Assembly (NCBI GenBank): GCA_040905265.1
Contig: JBBDRW010000133.1
Location: forward strand, 1 to 25,196
Length of the DNA stretch: 25,196 nt
Direction: 5' to 3'
Source of the DNA: JBBDRW01 sp040905265
Lineage (GTDB): Bacteria; Bacteroidota; Rhodothermia; Balneolales; Balneolaceae
A program made the position numbers and the translations under genes. The notes beneath the pieces were generated by a model that searched no databases, had not been told where the DNA came from, and saw only the letters and a list, made by a program, of their open reading frames with translations. Position 1 is the first letter of the stretch. Each line of letters starts with the position of its first letter. This document shows positions 16,802 to 24,464 of this stretch, in pieces.

Positions 16802-17377
16802 ATGGGTAAAGTCAGTACTTCAGATTTCCGTACAGGTATGAACCTCCGCCTGGACAATGAGATTTACACCATTGTCGACTTTCAGCATGTTAAACCTGGA
16901 AAAGGAGGCGCCTTTGTACGAACCAAGCTCAAAGGTGTTGAGAATGAGAAGAATATTGAAAAGACATTTCGGGCTGGTGAGAGTGTCGAGTCAGTCCGAG
17001 TGGAACATCACTCCTACCAGTTTCTCTACCTGGATGGGGAGCTCTACTATTTCATGCATCAGGAAACCTATGAACAAATTCCGCTTGAAAAATCCCGGGT
17101 AGAGAAATCGGAGTTTATAGCCGAAGGTGATATCTGTACTCTGGTTGTCGATATGGAAAATGAACAGGTTCTCTATGCGGAGCCGGATAATCACATAGAA
17201 TCGGAAGTCGTAGAGACTGACCCGGGCCTGAAGGGTGATACTGCACAGGGAGGAAGTAAACCGGCAACAATTGCATCGGGTGCCGTAATACAAGTCCCCC
17301 TCTTTATCAATACCGGTGATATCATACGGGTTGATACCCGTACCGGTGATTATGTTGAACGAGTAAACTCAAATTAA
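16802..17377 (+). CDS. efp: Elongation factor P
   Basis: A 191-residue EF-P that binds between the ribosomal P and E sites and rescues stalling at polyproline. The N-terminal KOW-like domain has the tip loop VKPGKGGAF with Lys34, the residue modified in many bacteria; two OB domains follow. The C-terminal signature VPLFINTGDIIRVDTRTGDYVERV is intact. The acidic insert around ETDPGLKGDTAQGGSKPATI is the usual domain II/III junction. The stop overlaps the accB start (TAATG). No EpmA/EpmB or rhamnosyltransferase lies nearby, so the type of Lys34 modification cannot be inferred. Confidence 0.97.
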   Translation: MGKVSTSDFRTGMNLRLDNEIYTIVDFQHVKPGKGGAFVRTKLKGVENEKNIEKTFRAGESVESVRVEHHSYQFLYLDGELYYFMHQETYEQIPLEKSRVEKSEFIAEGDICTLVVDMENEQVLYAEPDNHIESEVVETDPGLKGDTAQGGSKPATIASGAVIQVPLFINTGDIIRVDTRTGDYVERVNSN

Positions 17378-17880
17378 TGACCATGGATTTAAAACTGGTA
17401 AAAAACCTGTTAAACCTGATCAGCGAAAGTGATGTCGATGAAGTCTCAATTGAGGAGGGTGAATTCAAGATCAGCGTAAAAAAGAAGAGTGAATCGGAAG
17501 GGCCGGCAGCCATTCATTATCAGGTCAGCCCGCAACAGGGCCTCCAGCCCCCTCCTGCGCCGCCCGGAAATACCTCAGAGCCGGCAGCCTCAGAAGCCTC
17601 TGCACAAGCCCCGAAAGAGTCTGACAACGGTGGTGCGGATGGAACTGAAGTACGATCTCCCATAGTCGGCACATTCTACCGCTCACCATCTCCTGATGAA
17701 GATGTATTTGTATCGGAGGGGGATAGAATTGAAGAGGGAGAAACACTCTGTATTGTGGAAGCGATGAAAATCATGAATGAGATTGAATCTGAGTTTTCAG
17801 GTGTTGTTGTTAAAATACTGGCAGAAGATGGCCAGCCGGTCGAGTTTGACCAGCCGCTCTTTATCATAAAGAAAGATTAA
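17377..17880 (+). CDS. accB: Biotin carboxyl carrier protein of acetyl-CoA carboxylase
   Basis: A 167-residue BCCP that carries CO2 on biotin between AccC and the carboxyltransferase in the first step of fatty-acid synthesis. The C-terminal biotinyl domain holds EAMKIMNEI with the biotinylated Lys131, plus the preceding GTFYRSPSPDEDVFVSEGD thumb region. An N-terminal oligomerisation helix (about 1-36) is linked by a Pro/Ala/Glu-rich flexible stretch (about 50-88). ATG at 17377 overlaps the efp stop; an ATG two codons later is an alternative with the same protein. It is followed by accC after 8 bases, the normal pair. Confidence 0.97.
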   Translation: MTMDLKLVKNLLNLISESDVDEVSIEEGEFKISVKKKSESEGPAAIHYQVSPQQGLQPPPAPPGNTSEPAASEASAQAPKESDNGGADGTEVRSPIVGTFYRSPSPDEDVFVSEGDRIEEGETLCIVEAMKIMNEIESEFSGVVVKILAEDGQPVEFDQPLFIIKKD

Positions 17881-17888
17881 TCAGCTGC

Positions 17889-19241
17889 ATGTTTAAAAAG
17901 ATATTGATCGCCAACAGAGGCGAAATTGCTCTGCGTGTAATCCGTACATGCAAAGAGATGGGTATCAAGACTGTTGCCGTCTACTCAACAGCAGATCAGG
18001 ACAGTCTGCATGTAAAATTTGCAGACGAAGCGGTCTGTATCGGCCCCCCTTCCGGAAAGGAGAGCTACCTGAAAATACCGACGATTCTGGCAGCAGCCGA
18101 GATTACCAATGCGGAGGCGATCCATCCCGGTTATGGTTTTCTTTCAGAAAATGCAGAGTTCTCCAGAATCTGCTCTGAACATGAACTTAAATTTATCGGG
18201 CCCTCCCCGGAGATGATCCGGAAAATGGGAGACAAGGCGACAGCGAAAGCTACCATGATTGCCAGCAATGTGCCCGTAGTCCCCGGATCGGACGGAATCG
18301 TAAAAGATTTTGAGACTGCCAAAACTGTATGCGACGAGATCGGATATCCGGTCATTATCAAGGCAACAGCCGGCGGAGGCGGCCGTGGTATGCGGATCGT
18401 ACATGAGAAGAAGAAGCTTAAACAGGCTTTTGATACCTGTCGCAATGAAGCCGACAGCGTCTTTGGAAATCCGGACGTTTATATTGAAAAATTTGTCGTC
18501 GATCCCCGGCATATCGAGATTCAGATTCTGGGGGATCAGCACGGTAATGTGATCCACCTTGGAGAACGTGAATGTTCTCTTCAGAGAAGAAACCAGAAAC
18601 TTCTTGAGGAGGCACCCTCTCCGGTTATGACTCCCGAACTGCGGGAAAAAATGGGTACGGCTGCAATCAATGCGGGAAAGGCGATTAATTACGAAGGGGC
18701 CGGAACGATTGAATTTCTGGTCGACAAAGATAGAAACTTCTACTTTATGGAGATGAATACCCGTATTCAGGTCGAGCACCCGGTTACAGAAGAGGTCACA
18801 AATTATGACCTTGTTGCTGCACAAATTCAGGTTGCAAGCGGACTGGAGCTGGATAATAAACCGCTTAAAATGCGTGGGCATGCCATTGAATGCAGAATCA
18901 ATGCGGAAGACCCTGAAAAGAATTTCCGCCCATCGGCAGGTACAATCACAGCCTTTAACACCCCCGGAGGGCACAGTGTTCGGGTAGATACACACGCCTA
19001 TTCCGGATACAAGGTACCCCCTCACTATGACTCCATGATTGCCAAACTGATCGTCAGTGCCCCGACCAGGGAGGAGGCGATCAAACGAATGAAACGAGCC
19101 CTGGAAGAGTTTATCGTGGAGGGGATCAAAACTACGATTCCATATCATCTTCAGCTGATGAGCGATGAAAATTTTCAAACAGGTGAGTTCAATACTCACT
19201 ACCTGGAGAATCAATTCAAATTTAAACCCACAGATCCCTGA
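17889..19241 (+). CDS. accC: Biotin carboxylase subunit of acetyl-CoA carboxylase
   Basis: A 450-residue ATP-grasp enzyme that carboxylates biotin on AccB using bicarbonate and ATP. The N-terminus MFKKILIANRGEIALRVIRT is standard, and the mobile glycine-rich ATP loop AGGGGRGM is at 161-168. ERECSLQRRNQKLLEEAPSP (227-246) and EMNTRIQVEHPVTE (288-301) contain Glu288, Asn290 and Arg292 at the same numbers as E. coli AccC. RINAEDP follows, with the C-terminal domain ending in HTHYLEN-like FNTHYLENQ. Length matches the stand-alone subunit. It is tightly placed after accB and 3 bases before gcvH. Confidence 0.98.
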   Translation: MFKKILIANRGEIALRVIRTCKEMGIKTVAVYSTADQDSLHVKFADEAVCIGPPSGKESYLKIPTILAAAEITNAEAIHPGYGFLSENAEFSRICSEHELKFIGPSPEMIRKMGDKATAKATMIASNVPVVPGSDGIVKDFETAKTVCDEIGYPVIIKATAGGGGRGMRIVHEKKKLKQAFDTCRNEADSVFGNPDVYIEKFVVDPRHIEIQILGDQHGNVIHLGERECSLQRRNQKLLEEAPSPVMTPELREKMGTAAINAGKAINYEGAGTIEFLVDKDRNFYFMEMNTRIQVEHPVTEEVTNYDLVAAQIQVASGLELDNKPLKMRGHAIECRINAEDPEKNFRPSAGTITAFNTPGGHSVRVDTHAYSGYKVPPHYDSMIAKLIVSAPTREEAIKRMKRALEEFIVEGIKTTIPYHLQLMSDENFQTGEFNTHYLENQFKFKPTDP

Positions 19242-19244
19242 CAC

Positions 19245-19625
19245 ATGAAGCTGCCTGACGAACTGCTATACACAAAAGAACACGAATGGGTGCGTGATCT
19301 CGGCGACGGCACAGCGGCCGTCGGCATTACCGATTTCGCTCAAAGCGAACTGGGAGATATTGTATTTGTTGAACTGGAAGAGCCTGGCTTCTCCTTTGAA
19401 GAGAATGAGGTATTTGGCACAGTGGAAGCTGTTAAAACTGTTTCGGAACTGTTTTCGCCCGTTGCCGGAGAGATTATCGAAATCAACCCGCTTCTTGAAG
19501 AGGACCCGGAACTGGTAAACAGTGACCCCTACGGAGACGGCTGGATGATCAAGATGAAGGTCCATGAACCGGAATCCCTGAAGGAATTGCTCTCTGTGTC
19601 CGCCTACCGTGACGTAATAGCTTAA
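19245..19625 (+). CDS. gcvH: Glycine cleavage system H protein
   Basis: A 126-residue lipoyl carrier that shuttles the aminomethyl group between the P, T and L proteins of glycine cleavage. GTVEAVKTVSEL carries the lipoylated Lys64. YTKEHEWVRD at the N-terminus, GITDFAQSELGDIVFVELEEPG, and NSDPYGDGWMIKMK are all diagnostic. It begins 3 bases after accC and ends 16 bases before guaA. gcvT and gcvP are not in the window, so H is separated from its partners. H can also serve as the lipoate acceptor for lipoyl-relay pathways, but nothing here tests that. Confidence 0.95.
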   Translation: MKLPDELLYTKEHEWVRDLGDGTAAVGITDFAQSELGDIVFVELEEPGFSFEENEVFGTVEAVKTVSELFSPVAGEIIEINPLLEEDPELVNSDPYGDGWMIKMKVHEPESLKELLSVSAYRDVIA

Positions 19626-19641
19626 CAACCGATTCAAAACT

Positions 19642-21192
19642 ATGCATGCATTTCATGATGAGTGGATACTCATCCTTGACTTTGGATCTCAATACACGCA
19701 ACTCATTGCCAGGCGGATCAGGGAGCAACACGTTTACTGTGAGATCCATCCGTTTGACGCTGACCTCAGCCAGTTCCAATCCAATCTTCCTAACGGAATA
19801 GTTCTCTCAGGAGGCCCCAAAAGCATCTATGATGAGGATGCTCCGGAGCTCAATATGGATCTGTTCCAGTGGGACATTCCCGTACTCGGAATCTGTTACG
19901 GCCTCCAAGCCCTCGCCCACTCCGTAAACCCCGGATCTGTTGAAAAGGCAAAAAAACGGGAGTTCGGAAGAGCCCGGATCCGGATCGATAACAACCAGGA
20001 CCTTCTGAAGGGTATTACAGAAGGTTCGGTCGTGTGGATGAGCCACGGTGACCATATCCGAAACCTGCCGGACGGATATGAAATTATCGCACATACAGAC
20101 AATGCACCGGTTGCAGCCGTGCGTCATAAATCGAAACCTCTCTACGGGGTACAGTTTCATCCGGAAGTAGTCCATTCCGAGGATGGAGTCTACCTGTTTG
20201 AAAATTTCGTGAAATCTATCTGTAAATGTAGCGGAACCTGGACCCCTTCAGCATTTATTGAAACCGAAATAGCAGCCATTCGGGAGCAGGTAGGTGATAA
20301 CCGTGTCTTGTGTGCCCTGTCCGGAGGGGTTGATTCCACTGTTGTTGCCACGCTTCTGTATAAAGCAATCGGGGATCAGCTGCAGTGTTATTTTGTCGAC
20401 AATGGACTTCTCAGAAAAAATGAGTTTCAATCTGTCCTGAAAACATATACCGACGCCCTGCAGCTTCCTGTGGAGGGGATCGATGCGTCCAGCCTCTTCC
20501 TGGAACGTCTTCAGGGTATCTCTGACCCTGAGGAGAAGAGGAAAATTATCGGAAATACCTTTATTGACGTATTTGAAGAGAAGGTCAAAGGCAACAACCC
20601 GTTTAAATTTCTTGCACAGGGAACACTCTACCCTGATGTTATCGAGAGTGTCTCTTTCAAAGGCCCGTCAGCCACAATCAAATCACACCACAATGTAGGC
20701 GGCCTTCCCGAAACGATGAAGCTTGCCTTGATTGAACCTGTACGCGAGCTGTTCAAGGATGAAGTACGGGCTGTCGGCCGGGAACTCGGTATCCCGGAAC
20801 ACTTTATTGGCCGACATCCATTTCCAGGCCCCGGACTCGGAATACGAATTCTGGGAGACCTTTCAAAAGAGAAACTTGACCTGCTGCGGGAAGCCGATGC
20901 AATCTTTATACAGGAGTTGCGTGAGAGCGGTCTCTACGACAATGTTTGGCAAGCACTTGTTGTTCTTTTACCGGTACAAAGTGTCGGTGTTATGGGAGAT
21001 GAGCGAACCTATGAATTTACTGCCGCTATACGGGCTGTTACCAGTATAGACGGCATGACAGCAGACTGGGCACATCTCCCCTATGATTTCCTCTCGGATG
21101 TGTCTAACAGAATTATCAATGAAGTTCGCGGTATTAACCGGGTTGTCTACGATATCAGCTCAAAGCCTCCCGCAACCATAGAGTGGGAATAG
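19642..21192 (+). CDS. guaA: GMP synthase (glutamine-hydrolysing)
   Basis: A 516-residue two-domain enzyme that aminates XMP to GMP. The N-terminal class I glutamine amidotransferase has Cys85 in GICYGLQ, with His173 and Glu175 in QFHPEV. The ATP-pyrophosphatase domain has the PP-loop SGGVDST (227-233). The C-terminal dimerisation domain contains HPFPGPGLGIRILG and the terminal KPPATIEWE, the universal GuaA ending. No frameshift or missing motif. It is the last gene of the efp-accB-accC-gcvH run; no guaB is present and I see no purine riboswitch upstream. Confidence 0.98.
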   Translation: MHAFHDEWILILDFGSQYTQLIARRIREQHVYCEIHPFDADLSQFQSNLPNGIVLSGGPKSIYDEDAPELNMDLFQWDIPVLGICYGLQALAHSVNPGSVEKAKKREFGRARIRIDNNQDLLKGITEGSVVWMSHGDHIRNLPDGYEIIAHTDNAPVAAVRHKSKPLYGVQFHPEVVHSEDGVYLFENFVKSICKCSGTWTPSAFIETEIAAIREQVGDNRVLCALSGGVDSTVVATLLYKAIGDQLQCYFVDNGLLRKNEFQSVLKTYTDALQLPVEGIDASSLFLERLQGISDPEEKRKIIGNTFIDVFEEKVKGNNPFKFLAQGTLYPDVIESVSFKGPSATIKSHHNVGGLPETMKLALIEPVRELFKDEVRAVGRELGIPEHFIGRHPFPGPGLGIRILGDLSKEKLDLLREADAIFIQELRESGLYDNVWQALVVLLPVQSVGVMGDERTYEFTAAIRAVTSIDGMTADWAHLPYDFLSDVSNRIINEVRGINRVVYDISSKPPATIEWE

Positions 21193-21230
21193 ACACACCG
21201 GTTCATAACGGGTTCAGATAATCCAGCTCG

Positions 21231-21303
21231 CAACAAAATTTCAACATCAGGGTTATAATGACAATACACTGCATAGCGGCGGGCGATACAGACTGAATGC
21301 AGT
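21231..21303 (+). promoter_or_regulatory. Possible promoter and leader stem before the TPR/PBP-fold gene
   Basis: In the 138-base gap after guaA, a perfect TATAAT occurs at 21254-21259, though the -35 position (CAACAA, 21231-21236) is poor. Just downstream ACTGCAT (21268-21274) is inverted as ATGCAGT (21297-21303), which could fold in the leader RNA 28 bases before the ATG. A separate promoter here would fit the break from the guaA operon. Confidence 0.3.
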
Positions 21304-21330
21304 TGTGACATTCATACATCCAGACAGCTT

Positions 21331-23040
21331 ATGTACTCTTTTTGGAATACGATTCTTCTCACACTTTTTCTGCTATTACCGGTTACCAGCCTCTTTGCCC
21401 AAAGCTATGAAGAGGCCCTGGAACTCTATCAGAACGAGCAGTTCCTCGAAGCATCCGAACTCTTCATGGAACTTGATGGGGATGAGGCGAAACTCTTCTC
21501 CGGCAAGAGCCACCTTGCACTGGGGAATCACCTCATGGCGCTCTTCTTTCTCGATCAGGCTATCAGTAGTGAAGTGTCGAATATCCGCCAGGAAGCTCTT
21601 TTTACTTCTGCCATAACTCATTTCAGATTAAAAAATTACGCCAGAAGTCTGGAAATTTTATATCAATTGATACCGGTTCAGAACTCCACCGGACTTCAGC
21701 AAGAAGCAGAAAATTTGTACCGGGATATCCTGCAATTTTTGAATGATCGTCAACGTCTACAGGTATTTCAACAAATAACCAATTTTGAGATTCGAACAGA
21801 CCTCATTCGGAGTGCGATCTCCCGGGCCGAATACACCCTAATACAGGCAATGATCTCTGAACTGGAACCGATTGCTCAGCTTGAAGGGAATAGCGCAGCC
21901 ATCCGGGAACTCAGGCAGGAAACCGGGCCTGAACAAAGCTACCAGGTTAACCAGGATCTCGGCAGTGTTGCACCACAAGGCATGATTTACAATATCGGGG
22001 TCGCTCTCCCGGCCTTTGAAACTGACGACCCCGAGTTTGTTGTTCCGAGAAATCTCTATTTCGGCATCATGCTTGCTGCTGAAGAGTTCAATGCCAGACA
22101 TACCGACCAGAAGGTTTTCCTGCATTTTCAGGATACCGGGTCAAACCCCGACCAGATCGGCATGCTGATGCAGCGGTTATTGTGGCAAAGTCATCCCGAT
22201 GCATTGATCGGCCCACTCTTTTCCGATACTGCCGTCGTTTTGTCTGATCTCGCCCGGCAGTATGAAATCCCATTACTTGCCCCTCTGGCCAACTCCGACT
22301 CTATCAACTCCGGCCATCCGTATACATTTCAGGTAAATCCGACCTTTTCAGTACACGGCACAGAGATGGCACGTTATGCCGTTCAGGAACTGCAGCTTGA
22401 TACTCTTGCCGTCATTTCCGAAAGCGGATCATTCGGCAGCTCCTCTGCTCAGGCCTTCCGAAAAGAAGCAGAAGAGCTGGGGGCCTACATCGCATACTAC
22501 TTCGAAGAGGATTTTTCAGAGTCTGGCTATGACCTTAGTGAAATCACCGAGGTCTTCACTCCGGACAGTGTTCTCATTGATTCCCTCGGATATACTCCGG
22601 TAAAAGGTGTCTACGCTCCATTTACCGGCCAGGCTGCCGAAACCCTCACCCGGCTCTTTATGACGGACCTGGAAGCGATGAACGCCAATCTGATAGTGAT
22701 GGGGTCTGAGGAGTGGAAAGAGGCCGAGTTTTCTGAAGGACAGAGAAGCTCTTTTGATATCTACTATAGCGAACCCTCCTCACCTGACATTGACGAAACG
22801 ACTCTTGAGTATTTTCAGCAGGACTTTCAAAACCGTTTTTCAATACAAGCTGATCAGTTTGCCAGGATCGGATACGATACAGGGACATTTCTGTTCCAGA
22901 CCCTTGAGAGCAATGGAAATCCGGAGTCTCTCCACCGAAACATAGCAACTTCGCCAATCTTTAACGGTCTCTCTCTTCAGATTCATTTCAATGGCTGGCA
23001 GATCAATCAGGCCGTGTCGATTCAGCCTGTCCCTGAATAG
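21331..23040 (+). CDS. Secreted TPR plus type-1 periplasmic-binding-fold protein
   Basis: A 569-residue exported protein. Residues 1-24 are a signal peptide (ending LFAQ), with no lipobox Cys. Residues about 25-205 are helical repeats of TPR type (ALELYQNEQFLEASELF, HLALGNHLMALFFLDQAI, RLKNYARSLEILYQL). Residues about 218-565 follow the LivJ/Peripla_BP_6 fold: NIGVALPAF, LAAEEFN, FQDTGSNPDQ, DALIGPLFSDT, YEIPLLAPLANSD, FQVNP and ARIGYDTGTFLF. No ABC permease or ATPase is nearby, so it is unlikely to be a plain uptake receptor. TPR followed by this fold is the architecture of E. coli LpoA, an activator of penicillin-binding protein 1A, and mltG lies convergently next door; I claim similarity of layout only. 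Confidence 0.75.
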   Translation: MYSFWNTILLTLFLLLPVTSLFAQSYEEALELYQNEQFLEASELFMELDGDEAKLFSGKSHLALGNHLMALFFLDQAISSEVSNIRQEALFTSAITHFRLKNYARSLEILYQLIPVQNSTGLQQEAENLYRDILQFLNDRQRLQVFQQITNFEIRTDLIRSAISRAEYTLIQAMISELEPIAQLEGNSAAIRELRQETGPEQSYQVNQDLGSVAPQGMIYNIGVALPAFETDDPEFVVPRNLYFGIMLAAEEFNARHTDQKVFLHFQDTGSNPDQIGMLMQRLLWQSHPDALIGPLFSDTAVVLSDLARQYEIPLLAPLANSDSINSGHPYTFQVNPTFSVHGTEMARYAVQELQLDTLAVISESGSFGSSSAQAFRKEAEELGAYIAYYFEEDFSESGYDLSEITEVFTPDSVLIDSLGYTPVKGVYAPFTGQAAETLTRLFMTDLEAMNANLIVMGSEEWKEAEFSEGQRSSFDIYYSEPSSPDIDETTLEYFQQDFQNRFSIQADQFARIGYDTGTFLFQTLESNGNPESLHRNIATSPIFNGLSLQIHFNGWQINQAVSIQPVPE

Positions 23041-23078
23041 GTGTGTACTGCACCAAACCTGAGGCCCCGGCGAGTCCC

Positions 23079-24161
23079 CTACTCTCCGTTTTCCAGACGC
23101 TCCCGTTCATCTCTGATTCGGTACTGCTCCTGAAGCCACTCCCTCCAGATTGCACTGGCAACCAGATGTTCCTGGTACGTTCTGGAGAAGGTGTGCCCTC
23201 CTTCAGGGTTTGCAACCATAAAGATATATTCATGCTCCTCAGGATAGAGAGCAGCCCGGATTGAGCTGAGATCCGGATTGGTAATCGGGCCGGGGGGCAA
23301 ACCTCTAAAGAGATAGGTGTTATAAGGATGTTCGATCTGGTAATCTTCATAAAGCAGCCGGCGTCGCTCACCGACAGCATAGTTTACCGTCGGATCAGCC
23401 TGAAGCGGCATATTACGATCCAGTCGATTCAGATAGAGCCCGCTGATGACCGGTTTCTCATCGGACCGGACCGCTTCCCACTCAACAATTGAAGCGAGAG
23501 TCAGAATTTCATCCAGAGAATACTCACTCTGTTCAATCGCATTCCCAAACGTATTCACTACTCTCTGTTCAAACTCACTCAGCAGGCGGCGGACGACCCG
23601 TTCAGGAGTTCCAGTCCAGTAGATATTGTAGGTATCCGGTAACATTCTTGCGAATAGACGGTCACCGGTAAGATCCAGTTCATCCAGCAGGCTGCTCCCT
23701 TCTTCAAATAACCGGGCAAAATCAGAAGAGTCTGCCGATAGCTGGCCTGAGAGTACGACAGAGAGCTGCCCTGGGTTGATACCTGGGGGGATGGTTACTC
23801 TGGCATGATCCTGAATCCCCCTGGCAATTCGGGAAAGCAGGTCATCATAGGAGTAGCCTCCGGAAAGTTCATAACGGCCCGGTTGAAAATTTCTCCATCC
23901 CAGCACACTCCCCGCCCATCTCAGATTGTCAGGATCTACAACAATACTCAGTGAATCAAGCGAGTGAGCCAGATCATCCAGCCCGCCGGTTTCATGTAGA
24001 AAAAGTACGGTGGACTCAGGTGCATGGATTGCACTGGAACTGTAGAGCCGGTGGTAGCGGGATCCGAAAAAAATGGTGAAAATAGTTAGAAACAGAAGTA
24101 GCTGAATCGCTGACTCCCTCCTTTCCGGCAGATACTCTGATGCTGGAAATCCTGTCTTCAT
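23079..24161 (-). CDS. mltG: MltG, endolytic murein transglycosylase
   Basis: A 360-residue inner-membrane anchored YceG-like enzyme that cleaves nascent peptidoglycan strands and is proposed to end glycan polymerisation. One membrane segment (about 17-34) is followed by a LysM-like subdomain and the catalytic domain. LASIVEWEA places the catalytic Glu at 227 (equivalent to E. coli Glu218 by my alignment). LQADPTVNYAVGERRR, YNTYLFRGLPPGPITNP and EYIFMVANPEGGHTFSRTYQEH are all family signatures. The stop is 38 bases from the convergent TPR/PBP-fold gene, with no convincing terminator between them. The ATG at 24161 gives a short charged cytosolic N-terminus, as usual. Confidence 0.95.
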   Translation of the reverse strand: MKTGFPASEYLPERRESAIQLLLFLTIFTIFFGSRYHRLYSSSAIHAPESTVLFLHETGGLDDLAHSLDSLSIVVDPDNLRWAGSVLGWRNFQPGRYELSGGYSYDDLLSRIARGIQDHARVTIPPGINPGQLSVVLSGQLSADSSDFARLFEEGSSLLDELDLTGDRLFARMLPDTYNIYWTGTPERVVRRLLSEFEQRVVNTFGNAIEQSEYSLDEILTLASIVEWEAVRSDEKPVISGLYLNRLDRNMPLQADPTVNYAVGERRRLLYEDYQIEHPYNTYLFRGLPPGPITNPDLSSIRAALYPEEHEYIFMVANPEGGHTFSRTYQEHLVASAIWREWLQEQYRIRDERERLENGE

Positions 24162-24464
24162 ACCCTGTTGTTATGGGATTATAGATGCAACTCCTCAACA
24201 ACCAGATCACGCAGGATGTTTCCTTATGTTGTTGATTGAACGACAGGTAAAGTAATGCAAGAATCTGAAACCCAAAAGGGGCAGCCTGTCAAAATTCCCC
24301 AGAAGTGTTTGAAAAAATGTAAAGTAAACTATGAAAAACCAGGATTTTTGGTCAAGATCGAGGCCAGAGGGATTTTAAAACCGCAGCATATTGAGCATAT
24401 GTGAGGATTTTAAAATCCCGATAACGAAGATATTGAGCAAAAAGACGGTTTTACAGAGCTTATG
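24162..24464. repeat. Structured, repeat-like intergenic element
   Basis: These 303 bases contain no gene but dense symmetry. GGGATTTTAAAA (24369-24380) pairs perfectly with TTTTAAAATCCC (24408-24419). Nested inside are CATAT (24387-24391) and ATATG (24397-24401) around a 5-base loop. AAAACCG (24377-24383) is inverted as CGGTTTT (24446-24452). Direct repeats are GATTTTAAAA (24371, 24406) and ATATTGAGCA (24388, 24430). GACAGG (24242-24247) pairs with CCTGTC (24285-24290). It sits between two minus-strand genes and ends at the barrel stop codon. Candidate dispersed repeat, structured 3'-UTR or small RNA; the sequence alone cannot choose. Confidence 0.45.

Noticed and set aside
18144..19244. Long minus-strand open frame (366 codons) over accC
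   Set aside because: It is the shadow of a fully conserved biotin carboxylase; the translation shows no motif and no gene-like context.
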